Below are positions 7,287-15,274 of a stretch of 24,334 bases of DNA, piece by piece. A program made the position numbers and the translations under genes. A model generated the notes under the pieces. The model ran no database searches. It was not told the DNA's origin and saw only the letters and a program-made list of their open reading frames with translations. Every line of letters starts with the position of its first letter. Position 1 is the first letter of the stretch. Source of the DNA: JBFGWM01 sp041588495 (GTDB lineage: Bacteria > Pseudomonadota > Gammaproteobacteria > Pseudomonadales > JBFGWM01); contig JBFGWM010000013.1 of assembly GCA_041588495.1 (NCBI GenBank), forward strand, positions 1 through 24,334, written 5' to 3'.

Positions 7287-8849
7287 TTACTGGGAGAAGT
7301 ACGCTTCGAGATAACGCTCGAAGTCGACGTCGTCGCCCTCTTCCAGGGCCCGGGCCCTGGCAATCGAATCCCCCACTTCCTGTTCCAGGCGTTGCGCCAT
7401 GGCCGGGTCGATCTCCCGCTCGCGAAGCCACGCATCGTGCTTCTCGCTCATCGCCATGCCGAATTCGCCGAAAGACAGGCGCCCGTCGCGCATCTCGCGC
7501 AGGGTCCGACCGGAGGGGGTCAGCTCGCTGTCGCGTAACTTATCCTGCTGCAGCGCGACCGCGTCCCGGTAACGGGTTCCGGACTCCAGCCCGTCGAGCG
7601 CGGCGGCCAGCGCATCGATCTCGGCGAGTAGTTCAGCGGCCATGTCGGTCAGTTCGCGACTGTCGCCGTCGGTTTCCAGCTGGAGGCCGGGCCGACGTCC
7701 CTCCTCGACCACGAGCACCTGGTTGCGCGCCGCGCGGTGGCAGTCTTCCGGCTCCATGAAGGGGCTGTCGGCAAGCAGGCAATACCACAGGAAGAGATCG
7801 AGAAAATCCGTGGTGGTCGAATCGATGCCCAGTGGCTGGAACGGGTCCAGGTCCATGCAGCGCACCTCGATGTACTCGACGCCGCGTTCCGCGAGTGCAT
7901 GGACCGGGCGTTCGCCGCGACGGGTCACCCGCTTGGGACGGACGACGCTGTAATACTCGTTCTCGATCTGCAGGATGCTGTCGTTCAGCTGCCGGTATTC
8001 GCCGTCCACGCGTACACCGATTTTCGTGTACTCGGGAAACGGCGTGCTGATCGCGTCGCGCAGGCTCTGCAGGTAGGTGTCGAGCGTGTTGTAACAGACA
8101 TTGACCGAGGCCTGGTTGTTGTTCTGGTAGCCGAGGCCGCTCATGCGCAGCGAGGTTGCCCAGGGCAGGTAGTAACTGTGCGTGTCCAGCGGCTCGAGCT
8201 CGTGAGCGCGGCCCTTGAGAAAGGTCCCGCACACCCCCGGTGAGGCGCCGAACAGGTAGATCAGCAGCCATACGTGGCGACGGAAATTGCGCACCAGGGC
8301 CATGTAGCTGGCGGAGCGGAATGCCGTGGCGTCACCGCGACTCTTGCGGAACTCGCGGTAGGCCGGCCAGAAATCATCCCCGGGTGAGAAGTTGTAATGA
8401 ATTCCCGCGATGGTCTGCATGGCGCGACCGTAGCGCCACGACAGGCCCACGCGATAGATGTGTTTCATGCGCCCGAGGTTGGAGGGCCCGTACTCGGCAA
8501 TGGGAATCTCGCCGGGGTCCGGCAACTGGCAGGGCATGCTGGCCACCCACAGCATTTCGTCTTCAAGCTGTTGTGCCACCCAGCTGTGGAGGTCGACGAG
8601 AAAATCGAGGGTGGGGTTACGGGCCTCGAATACCGGGGTGATCAGCTCCAGCAGGGCTTCCGCGAAATCCGTGGTGATATACGGGTGACTGAGCGCCGCC
8701 CCCAGCGCCGCCGGGTGCGGCGTCATGGCGAGGTGTCCTGCGCGATCGACGCGCAGGGCTTCCTTCTCGATGCCGCGGTGGGCGCGCAACAGTTGGGGCA
8801 GCAGGCCGGCGCTGTCCAGGCGCGCGATCACGCGGGAAAAGTCAGGCAC
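7287..8849 (-). CDS. gshA: Glutamate-cysteine ligase
   Basis: About 520 residues from a GTG at 8849; E. coli GshA has 518. The open frame extends upstream to 9068, but that would overlap adhC. The sequence beginning VPDFSRVIARLD aligns with the E. coli start MIPDVSQAL, which decides the start. Family blocks are GIEKEALRVD (substrate and ATP binding), TTDFAEALLELITPV, WVASMPCQLPDP, MQTIAGIHYNFSPGDDFW and YIEVRCMDLDPFQPLGI. The enzyme joins glutamate and cysteine in the ATP-dependent first step of glutathione synthesis in the cytoplasm. It is divergent from adhC-fghA, whose enzymes need glutathione, which suggests coordinated control. A GTG start with a weak Shine-Dalgarno may limit expression. 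Confidence 0.93.
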   Translation of the reverse strand: MPDFSRVIARLDSAGLLPQLLRAHRGIEKEALRVDRAGHLAMTPHPAALGAALSHPYITTDFAEALLELITPVFEARNPTLDFLVDLHSWVAQQLEDEMLWVASMPCQLPDPGEIPIAEYGPSNLGRMKHIYRVGLSWRYGRAMQTIAGIHYNFSPGDDFWPAYREFRKSRGDATAFRSASYMALVRNFRRHVWLLIYLFGASPGVCGTFLKGRAHELEPLDTHSYYLPWATSLRMSGLGYQNNNQASVNVCYNTLDTYLQSLRDAISTPFPEYTKIGVRVDGEYRQLNDSILQIENEYYSVVRPKRVTRRGERPVHALAERGVEYIEVRCMDLDPFQPLGIDSTTTDFLDLFLWYCLLADSPFMEPEDCHRAARNQVLVVEEGRRPGLQLETDGDSRELTDMAAELLAEIDALAAALDGLESGTRYRDAVALQQDKLRDSELTPSGRTLREMRDGRLSFGEFGMAMSEKHDAWLREREIDPAMAQRLEQEVGDSIARARALEEGDDVDFERYLEAYFSQ

Positions 8850-8955
8850 GTGGGATGATCCGGATTGATTCTCGTTTGATCCATTTTCGCCCACGAGCGC
8901 GCGTGTGGAAAGGAAAAGTTCCCCACGCTGTCCCCGCGCCGCGAAACACTCGGCG

Positions 8956-8961
8956 TATACT
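8956..8961 (+). promoter_or_regulatory. Candidate -10 element for adhC-fghA
   Basis: TATACT lies 31 bp before the adhC start codon and matches five of six consensus bases. The -35 region is GC-rich and does not resemble TTGACA, which would fit an activator-dependent promoter. The 143-bp gap 8850-8992 must also hold the gshA promoter. Confidence 0.35.
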
Positions 8962-8992
8962 TCCCCGATCAGCAACCGGAACGGGGGTGGCA

Positions 8993-10102
8993 ATGAAATC
9001 GCGCGCAGCAGTGGCCTGGGAACCGGGCCGCGCACTCGAAATCGAGGAAATCGAGGTGGCGCCGCCACGCGCTGGTGAAGTCCTGGTGCGGCATATCGCC
9101 ACCGGCGTATGTCACACGGACGCGTTCACCCTTTCCGGCGACGATCCTGAGGGCCTGTTTCCCTGCGTATTGGGTCACGAGGGCGGCGCGATTGTCGAGG
9201 ACACCGGCCCCGGGGTCACCTCGGTCAAAGCCGGAGACCCGGTGATTCCCCTCTACGTGCCGGAATGTGGGGAGTGCAGTTTCTGCCGGTCCGGACGTAC
9301 CAACCTGTGCCAGGCCATTCGCGAGACCCAGGGCCGCGGGGTGATGCCGGACGGCACGTCGCGCTTATCCTGCGGCGGCCGCGAACTGTTTCACTTCATG
9401 GGGACGTCCACGTTCTCGGAGTACTCGGTGCTGCCGGAAATCTCGGTGGCAAAAATCTCTGCGGACGCCCCGCTCGACAAGGTCTGTCTTCTCGGCTGTG
9501 GCATCACCACCGGTATCGGCGCGGTGCTCAATACGGCGAAGGTGGAGCCGGGCTCGACGGTGGCGGTGTTCGGTCTTGGCGGGGTCGGACTGAGCGTGAT
9601 CCAGGGCAGCGTGATGGCAGGGGCTGAACGCATCATCGCGGTGGACATCAATCGCGAAAAATTTTCGATGGCGCGGCAGATGGGCGCCACCGACTGCGTG
9701 AATCCGAAGGAGACCGGCGAAGACATCGTCGCTTACCTGGTCGACCTCACGGACGGCGGCGTGGATTATTCCTTCGAGTGCATTGGCAACGTGCACACCA
9801 TGCGCGCGGCCCTCGAGTGCTGTCACAAGGGCTGGGGGGAATCGACCGTGATCGGTGTCGCGGGTGCCGGAGAGGAGATCAGCACGCGCCCGTTCCAGCT
9901 GGTGACCGGCCGCGTGTGGCGCGGTTCCGCGTTCGGCGGCGTGCGTGGACGCAGCCAGTTGCCGGGCTACGTCGAGAAATACCTTGCCGGGGAGATCCTT
10001 ATCGACGAGATGGTCACGCATACCATGCCCCTGGAGGAGATCAACACCGCCTTCGACCTGATGCACGCGGGGAAAAGCATCCGCTCGGTCGTGGTGTACT
10101 GA
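8993..10102 (+). CDS. adhC: S-(hydroxymethyl)glutathione dehydrogenase / class III alcohol dehydrogenase
   Basis: 369 residues from the ATG at 8993, with GGGGGTGG just upstream. It is a zinc-dependent medium-chain dehydrogenase. Catalytic zinc ligands are Cys40 (GVCHTD), His62 (GHEGG) and Cys169 (GCGITTG); structural zinc ligands are Cys92, 95, 98 and 106. The NAD-binding GLGGVG is at 194-199. WGESTVIGVAGAGEEISTRPFQLVTGRVW is typical of class III (FrmA/FlhA-type) enzymes. It oxidises S-hydroxymethylglutathione, formed spontaneously from formaldehyde and glutathione, to S-formylglutathione, and may also reduce S-nitrosoglutathione. Only 6 bp separate it from fghA, which carries out the next step. 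Confidence 0.95.
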   Translation: MKSRAAVAWEPGRALEIEEIEVAPPRAGEVLVRHIATGVCHTDAFTLSGDDPEGLFPCVLGHEGGAIVEDTGPGVTSVKAGDPVIPLYVPECGECSFCRSGRTNLCQAIRETQGRGVMPDGTSRLSCGGRELFHFMGTSTFSEYSVLPEISVAKISADAPLDKVCLLGCGITTGIGAVLNTAKVEPGSTVAVFGLGGVGLSVIQGSVMAGAERIIAVDINREKFSMARQMGATDCVNPKETGEDIVAYLVDLTDGGVDYSFECIGNVHTMRAALECCHKGWGESTVIGVAGAGEEISTRPFQLVTGRVWRGSAFGGVRGRSQLPGYVEKYLAGEILIDEMVTHTMPLEEINTAFDLMHAGKSIRSVVVY

Positions 10103-10108
10103 CCCGCC

Positions 10109-10969
10109 ATGTCCGGGCTCCAACTTGTCGGCAGCTGGCGCTGCTTTGATGGCGAGCAACGTCGTTACCGGCACCCGTCGACGGCGACTACGGGCGATAT
10201 GAGCTTCTCGATCTTTTTCCCGCCAGACTGGGAATCGGGGTCGCGTCATGCACTGTACTGGCTGTCGGGTTTGACCTGCACCGACGAGAATTTCGTGCTC
10301 AAGGCCGGCGCCCAGCGCTACGCGGCCGAGCAGGGACTGATCCTGGTCGCACCGGACACCAGCCCGCGGGGACCTGGAGTGGCGGACGCCGCGGACCGCT
10401 GGGACCTGGGTATCGGCGCGGGATTCTACGTGGACGCGACGCGGGAACCCTGGTCCGTCCATTACCGCATGTATTCCTACGTCACCGATGAACTGCCCGT
10501 CCTGCTGGAGCAGGCTTTCGGCATCCCGGCGGGTTGCCGCGCCGTCGCGGGGCATTCCATGGGCGGACACGGCGCCCTGGTGTGTGCGGCACGCAATCCC
10601 GATATTTACGCGTCGGCATCCGCATTTGCGCCGATCTGCGCGCCGTCCCGTTGCCCCTGGGGACGCGCGGCTTTTGCCGCATACCTGGGCGACGATGTCG
10701 ATGCATGGCTGCGCTATGACGCCGCGGAGCTGCTCGCGGCATCGCGTTATGCTCCGGGTCTGCTGGTTGACCAGGGCGAGGAGGACGAATTTCTCGCCGA
10801 CCAGTTGCTCCCCGCTTTCCTGGAGCAGGCTTGCGCAGTTTCCGGCACCAAGCTCACCCTGCGGCGTCACGCGGGTTATGATCATAGTTACTACTTCATC
10901 GCCAGTTTCATCGGCGACCATGTGCGTCATCATGCCGCCGCGCTTCGTGCGCATTCCCTGGCAGTGTGA
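10109..10969 (+). CDS. fghA: S-formylglutathione hydrolase
   Basis: 286 residues, normal for the FrmB/FghA esterase family. The nucleophile is Ser150 in AGHSMGGHGAL, and His259 lies in GYDHSYYFIASFI. The acid is probably Asp226 in DQGEEDEFLADQL, by alignment with the E. coli FrmB segment. The N-terminal YWLSGLTCTDENF block is also diagnostic. The enzyme hydrolyses S-formylglutathione to formate and glutathione, completing glutathione-dependent formaldehyde detoxification started by adhC immediately upstream. A third gene, an unrelated alpha/beta hydrolase, follows after 25 bp. Confidence 0.95.
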   Translation: MSGLQLVGSWRCFDGEQRRYRHPSTATTGDMSFSIFFPPDWESGSRHALYWLSGLTCTDENFVLKAGAQRYAAEQGLILVAPDTSPRGPGVADAADRWDLGIGAGFYVDATREPWSVHYRMYSYVTDELPVLLEQAFGIPAGCRAVAGHSMGGHGALVCAARNPDIYASASAFAPICAPSRCPWGRAAFAAYLGDDVDAWLRYDAAELLAASRYAPGLLVDQGEEDEFLADQLLPAFLEQACAVSGTKLTLRRHAGYDHSYYFIASFIGDHVRHHAAALRAHSLAV

Positions 10970-10994
10970 GCGAAGACGGGTTGCGGAGGGTGAC

Positions 10995-11789
10995 ATGGCA
11001 TTCAGTATCAGGGGGGTGTTGCGTCAGACCATGATCGTTCTGCAGAGCGTGGTGACCATGTACGCCTTGTATGCCGGCGCCCTGTTCCTGTTACAGCGGG
11101 AAATGCTCTTTCCGGGGCAGGCCTTTCCGGTGTCCTCGGAGGCGCGCCTGCCTGATCCGCGCAGCGAGCAGGTTTGGCTGGAAACCGCGCAGGGCCGGGT
11201 GGAGGCCTGGCTGCTGCTTCCCGAGGCAAATCACCAGGGCCCCTACCCGGCGCTGGTGGTCGCACACGGGAATGGTGAGGTCATCGATGACATGCCCGGG
11301 CAGTTCGGGGTTCCCCGCGAACAGGGGTGGGCGGTGATGCTGGTGGAGTACCCGGGGTTCGGACGCTCCGCAGGCCAACCCGGTCAGGACAGTATCACCG
11401 CTGCGATGACGGCGGCCTGGGATGTGCTGGCGGCTCGCGATGATATCGACGCGCAGCGCATTGTCGGTTTTGGCCGCTCCCTGGGCGGGGGGGCCGTTTG
11501 TGCCCTGGCCGGTGAGCGCCGTCTTGCCGGCCTGGTCCTGCAGTCGACCTTTACCAGCGTGCGCAGTTTTTCGCGTCGTTACCTGGTCCCCGGTTTCCTG
11601 GTGCGGGACCCCTTCGACAACGTCGCGGTGGTGCGCCGGTTCAATGGCCCGATCAGGATTTATCACGGGCGTCATGACGAGGTGATCGCGCATGACCACG
11701 GCCGGGCGCTGGCGGCTGCAGCGGGTGTAGACCTTGTTTCGATGGAGTGCAGGCACAATGACTGTCCGACCTCCGATGCGGCATTCTGA
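10995..11789 (+). CDS. Membrane-anchored alpha/beta hydrolase, ending at a probable nonsense codon
   Basis: 264 residues to the TGA at 11787-11789. GGAGGG lies upstream of the ATG at 10995. An N-terminal hydrophobic helix (~10-34) may anchor it in the inner membrane. The hydrolase domain has HGNGEVIDD (91-99), YPGFGRSAG, the nucleophile Ser162 in GFGRSLGGGA, Asp228 in HGRHDEV and His254 in CRHNDCP. The catalytic triad is complete. The last residues read DAAF before TGA. Beyond it the same frame continues LPLLEFLETRATVPGGEAAAT to a TGA at 11853-11855, which overlaps the next gene's GTG by four bases. Relatives I recall end in an F-W-x-x-L-x-x-F-L helix, so TGA probably replaced TGG; the full protein would have 286 residues. 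Sequencing error or readthrough are alternatives. Substrate unknown. Confidence 0.82.
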   Translation: MAFSIRGVLRQTMIVLQSVVTMYALYAGALFLLQREMLFPGQAFPVSSEARLPDPRSEQVWLETAQGRVEAWLLLPEANHQGPYPALVVAHGNGEVIDDMPGQFGVPREQGWAVMLVEYPGFGRSAGQPGQDSITAAMTAAWDVLAARDDIDAQRIVGFGRSLGGGAVCALAGERRLAGLVLQSTFTSVRSFSRRYLVPGFLVRDPFDNVAVVRRFNGPIRIYHGRHDEVIAHDHGRALAAAAGVDLVSMECRHNDCPTSDAAF

Positions 11790-11851
11790 CTGCCGCTCCT
11801 TGAATTCCTCGAAACCCGGGCCACGGTCCCCGGTGGCGAGGCGGCTGCGAC

Positions 11852-12340
11852 GTGACGAAATTTCGCTATTGCCCGCTGTGCGCTGAAGAACTGGAGGCTG
11901 TCACCCGCGACGGTTTCGAGCGTCTCTCCTGCACTGCTTCAGAGTGTGATTACATCCACTGGAACAATCCGACCCCGGTGGTGGCGGCCATCGTCGAGAC
12001 CCCGGACGGGGTGATCCTGGTGCGCAACCATGGCTGGCCGGAAAAATGGTTCGGCCTGGTGACCGGTTTCCTGGAGAAAAATGAGCATCCGGAAACCGGG
12101 GTCATTCGCGAGGTGCAGGAGGAACTCGGTCTCGAGGCCGAGGTGGTGTCCCTGGTCGGGCTTTATCCTTTTGAGCGCATGAACCAGTTGATCATCGCCT
12201 ACCACCTGCGGGCGGAAGGCGAGGTCTGCCTCGGGGATGAACTCGCCGAGTACCGACGCGTTGCGGTATCCAAGCTGCGTCCCTGGCCGTTTGCCACCGG
12301 CGACGCGGTCCGCGACTGGCTGGCGGAGCGCCGCGCCTAG
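11852..12340 (+). CDS. NUDIX hydrolase with N-terminal zinc ribbon
   Basis: 162 residues from a GTG at 11852. Residues 7-32 hold a CPLC...C....C arrangement (Cys7, 10, 27, 32) that looks like a small zinc ribbon. HWNNPTPVVAAIVE follows, as in NudC-like and related NUDIX proteins. The full NUDIX box is present: Gly72, Glu78, then REVQEELGL at 86-94, which binds metal and hydrolyses nucleoside diphosphates linked to another group. The substrate cannot be told; NADH, ADP-ribose or a nucleotide sugar are all possible. The start overlaps the ancestral stop of the alpha/beta hydrolase (GTGA), implying translational coupling that the premature TGA would weaken. It ends 13 bp from the convergent pckA. 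Confidence 0.9.
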   Translation: MTKFRYCPLCAEELEAVTRDGFERLSCTASECDYIHWNNPTPVVAAIVETPDGVILVRNHGWPEKWFGLVTGFLEKNEHPETGVIREVQEELGLEAEVVSLVGLYPFERMNQLIIAYHLRAEGEVCLGDELAEYRRVAVSKLRPWPFATGDAVRDWLAERRA

Positions 12341-12353
12341 AAACGCATACGGC

Positions 12354-13919
12354 TCAGGCGCCCGGTCCGGCGGCGATGATGGCGTCCGGAATGTCCTCGA
12401 ACTTCTTGAAGTTTTCCTCGAACTGGGCGACCAGGTCCGCGGCACGGGCATCGTACGCCGCGCCGTCTTCCCAGGTGCCCCGTGGGTCGAGCAGGCGATT
12501 GTCGAGACCGCTGACCTCGACCGGGACATCGAGATTGATGCCGTCCAGGTGACGGGTTTCCGCGTTGGCAAGTTCGCCTTCCTGGATCGCCTGCACGATC
12601 GCGCGGGTGACCGGGATGCTGAAGCGCGCACCGCCACCGCCATAAGGTCCGCCCGTCCAGCCGGTGTTCACCAGGTAGACCTGGCTACCGAACTCCTCGA
12701 TACGCCGGATCAGCAGTTCCGCGTAGACGCGCGCCGGGCGCGGAAAGAACGGCGCGCCGAAACAGGTTGAAAACGTCGACTTGATACCCGAGCCCGCGCC
12801 GACCTCGGTTGAACCGACAAGCGCGGTATAACCACTCAGGAAGTGATAGGCGGCAGCTTCCTTGGACAGGATGGCGACCGGTGGCAGCACGCCGGTGAGA
12901 TCGCAGGTCAGGAAGATGATTGCGTTGGGCTCCGGTCCGCGATTCTCCTCCACGCGCATCTCGATGTGCTCCCGCGGGTAGGCGCAACGGGTGTTCTGGG
13001 TGAGACTGGAATCGCTGTAGTCGGGGATTCGCGACAGCGGGTCGACCACCACGTTCTCGATGATTGCGCCGAAGCGGATCGCGTTCCAGATGACCGGCTC
13101 ATGGTCCTGGCGAAGGTCGATGCACTTGGCGTAGCAGCCGCCCTCGATATTGAATACCGTGCCCTTGCCCCAGCCATGCTCATCGTCACCAATCAGGTGT
13201 CGCCTGGGATCCGCGGAAAGCGTGGTCTTACCCGTGCCGGACAGTCCGAAGAACAGGGTCACGTCGCCGTCATCGCCCATGTTCGCCGCACAGTGCATCG
13301 GCAGCACGTCCTTTTCGGGGAGCAGGAAGTTCTGTACCGAGAACATGGCTTTCTTCATTTCGCCCGCGTAGCGCATGCCCGCCAGCAGGACCTTGCGACG
13401 TGCGAAATTGATGATCACCACACCATCACTGTTGGTGCCGTCCCGCTCCGGGTCGCAGGTGAATTCCGGTGCGTTGATGATCTGCCACTCTTCCTTGCCG
13501 CGCGGATTGTAGGGCTCCGGGCGGACAAACAGGTTGCGTCCGAACAGGTTGTGCCAGGCGGTTTCGGTGGTGAGTCGCACCGGCAGGTAGTGTTCCGGGT
13601 CGGCACCCACGTGAAGGTGGGACAGGAACACATCGCGCTTCTCAAGGTATTCCTCGACTCGGTCCCACAGCGCATCGAAGCGGTCCGGCTGGAACGGCCG
13701 GTTGACCGGGCCCCAGTGGATGGCGTCCTCGGAACTCGGTTCCTCGACGATGAAGCGGTCCATGGGCGAACGCCCGGTACGCTGACCGGTCTGCACGACG
13801 AACGCGCCATTGTCGGCGAACTGACCTTCCCCGCGCTGCAGAGCAAGCTCTACGAGTTGGGCCGAGGAGAGATCCTTGTAAACGGTGCGGGTGTTAACCA
13901 CCTTGATTGCCTGGGTCAT
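12354..13919 (-). CDS. pckA: Phosphoenolpyruvate carboxykinase (ATP)
   Basis: 521 residues, close to the usual ~530. Motifs in order: TGRSPMDRFIV (Arg50, oxaloacetate binding), GMRYAGEMKKAMF with metal-ligand Lys, PMHCAANMG with His209, the kinase P-loop GLSGTGKTTLSADP (225-238), DDEHGWGKGTVFNIEGGCYAK, and TGWTGGPYGGGGARFSI near the C-terminus. It converts oxaloacetate and ATP to phosphoenolpyruvate, CO2 and ADP, the entry step of gluconeogenesis. No strong Shine-Dalgarno is seen before the ATG. The 160-bp gap 13920-14079 to the divergent PAP2 gene has AT-rich patches (13954-13970 and 14006-14020) but no promoter I can assign firmly. Confidence 0.97.
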   Translation of the reverse strand: MTQAIKVVNTRTVYKDLSSAQLVELALQRGEGQFADNGAFVVQTGQRTGRSPMDRFIVEEPSSEDAIHWGPVNRPFQPDRFDALWDRVEEYLEKRDVFLSHLHVGADPEHYLPVRLTTETAWHNLFGRNLFVRPEPYNPRGKEEWQIINAPEFTCDPERDGTNSDGVVIINFARRKVLLAGMRYAGEMKKAMFSVQNFLLPEKDVLPMHCAANMGDDGDVTLFFGLSGTGKTTLSADPRRHLIGDDEHGWGKGTVFNIEGGCYAKCIDLRQDHEPVIWNAIRFGAIIENVVVDPLSRIPDYSDSSLTQNTRCAYPREHIEMRVEENRGPEPNAIIFLTCDLTGVLPPVAILSKEAAAYHFLSGYTALVGSTEVGAGSGIKSTFSTCFGAPFFPRPARVYAELLIRRIEEFGSQVYLVNTGWTGGPYGGGGARFSIPVTRAIVQAIQEGELANAETRHLDGINLDVPVEVSGLDNRLLDPRGTWEDGAAYDARAADLVAQFEENFKKFEDIPDAIIAAGPGA

Positions 13920-14079
13920 GACTGCGGGCTTGGACCTGAGTGAGAAATGTGAGGATTGTATATGATAAGGTGCTTGTCGGTCGGGGCTGGCCCCGCCGCG
14001 AAGCGCGTATTATTACAAATATTCCGGCGCCGGGGTATCGCCGAGGAACGGCCGGAAAAGCCAGGGGGGAGAACTGCCG

Positions 14080-14904
14080 ATGACGGCTGAAAATGCGCTG
14101 GGCATGTCTCATGCGCCGGCCCGCACGGGCTGGAAACCGGGGCTGCTGATCGGCCTGAACCTGCTCGCGCTCGGCCTCCTGGGAAGCCTCTGGGTGCCGG
14201 CCGGGACCGAGGCCTGGCGGGCGCTTGACCGGGCGACCTTTTACTACCTGAACGGGACCCTCGCGGATGGCGGCGCGGACGCCCTGCTCTGGGCCGTGCT
14301 CAACTGGCGCCCGCTCGACGTGCTGGTGGGGTTGGTGCTTCTGGCGGTGCTGGTGGTCCCGGGTCCGGTGTTCGCCAGGAGTGAAATCCGCCCGGCTTTT
14401 TTCGGTTTCATCGCGGTACTGGCGCTGGGCCTGCTGGCGCGACTGGGCGTCGATCACTGGGGCCTGTTCCTGGAGCGGGACGACCGCAGCCCCACCTACG
14501 TGCTGGAGCGCGTGCACCTGCTCTCGGAAATGTTCCCTGACCTCGATCCCAAGGACAACTCGAAAAACAGTTTTCCGGGTGACCACGCGATGGTGCTCTT
14601 CGCCTGGGCAGGATACCTGTTGATCCGGCGGGTGTGCCTGGGGAGCCTGGCGGCCCTGCTGTTCGCAATATTTTTGGTGGCGCCGCGCCTGGTGGGTGGC
14701 GCCCACTGGCTGTCGGACGTGATCGTCGGTGGCGGCGCCGGGGCGGCACTCGCCCTCGGCTGGGGGGCGTGTACCCCGTACGCCACCCGGGCGGGAGAAT
14801 GGCTTGAACGGTGGACGATGCCGGCTGCGCAGGCCCTGGTCGGATGGATTCCGGTCGTGTCCAGAATGTCGTTCTTCAGTCCTCGAGGCGCTGGAAGCGG
14901 ATGA
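14080..14904 (+). CDS. PAP2-family membrane phosphatase
   Basis: 274 residues with GGGGAG upstream of the ATG. About six hydrophobic segments are visible (roughly 20-40, 68-94, 106-122, 170-186, 188-205 and 212-228). Acid-phosphatase motifs are SFPGDHA (His169, in place of the usual PSGH) and PRLVGGAHWLSD (Arg203, His209 and Asp213, matching SRxxxxxHxxxD). Motif 1 (KxxxxxxRP) is not clear; ERDDRSP (132-138) may be its diverged counterpart. Such enzymes dephosphorylate lipid phosphates such as undecaprenyl pyrophosphate, phosphatidic acid or lipid A at the inner membrane; the substrate is undetermined. The 3' end overlaps the convergent hslR gene by 29 bp. Confidence 0.88.
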   Translation: MTAENALGMSHAPARTGWKPGLLIGLNLLALGLLGSLWVPAGTEAWRALDRATFYYLNGTLADGGADALLWAVLNWRPLDVLVGLVLLAVLVVPGPVFARSEIRPAFFGFIAVLALGLLARLGVDHWGLFLERDDRSPTYVLERVHLLSEMFPDLDPKDNSKNSFPGDHAMVLFAWAGYLLIRRVCLGSLAALLFAIFLVAPRLVGGAHWLSDVIVGGGAGAALALGWGACTPYATRAGEWLERWTMPAAQALVGWIPVVSRMSFFSPRGAGSG

Positions 14905-15274
14905 TCCGGCGCCGCTGCTTCTTGTCCGGGCGGGTCGCCGGTGCGGTACGCGCCGCACCGGCACGGCGTCGCTGCTCGGCGGCCGTTTCACGCGCCTGCA
15001 CACTGGCCTCGGTCTCGGTATAGAGGCTCGCCGCCTCGGCCGCGCTGCGGCGTTGTTCGGCGAGGCCGCAGACCACCACGCGCATCCTGTCGGCACCCCT
15101 CGGGACCTCGATCTCGGCGCCGATGCTGACCTCCCGTCCCGGCTTGGTTCGCGCCCCGTTGTAGTGCACCTTGCCACCCTCGACCGCGGCACGCGCCAGG
15201 GCGCGGGTCTTGAAAAAACGCGCCGCCCACAGCCACTTGTCGAGACGCACCCGGCCCCCGGGGGATGCCTTCAT
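14876..15274 (-). CDS. hslR: Hsp15, ribosome-associated S4-domain heat shock protein
   Basis: 132 residues, as in the Hsp15 family. An S4 RNA-binding domain spans about 8-70 (VRLDKWLWAARFFKTRALA, then GGKVHYNG and KPGREVSIG). A basic tail ends PDKKQRRRIIRFQRLED, like the E. coli C-terminus. Hsp15 binds free 50S subunits carrying a nascent chain and helps recycle stalled ribosomes after heat shock. The start overlaps the yrfG stop by ATGA, so translation is coupled. In E. coli hslR is followed by hslO; here hslO is absent and a convergent PAP2 gene overlaps the end. Confidence 0.93.
   Translation of the reverse strand: MKASPGGRVRLDKWLWAARFFKTRALARAAVEGGKVHYNGARTKPGREVSIGAEIEVPRGADRMRVVVCGLAEQRRSAAEAASLYTETEASVQARETAAEQRRRAGAARTAPATRPDKKQRRRIIRFQRLED

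Noticed and set aside
8850..9068. N-terminal extension of gshA to an ATG at 9068
   Set aside because: It would overlap the start of adhC by 76 bp, and GshA homology begins exactly at the GTG at 8849.
10488..10994. Upstream extension of the alpha/beta hydrolase frame inside fghA
   Set aside because: This is a shadow frame of fghA; the ATG at 10995 has a strong Shine-Dalgarno and begins the membrane helix.
9365..10996. A 543-codon minus-strand open frame opposite adhC and fghA
   Set aside because: Both plus-strand genes are unambiguous, and the antisense translation is Arg/His-rich with no motif.
12843..13943. A 366-codon plus-strand open frame opposite pckA
   Set aside because: It lies entirely against pckA apart from its last bases and shows no domain; codon bias of pckA explains it.
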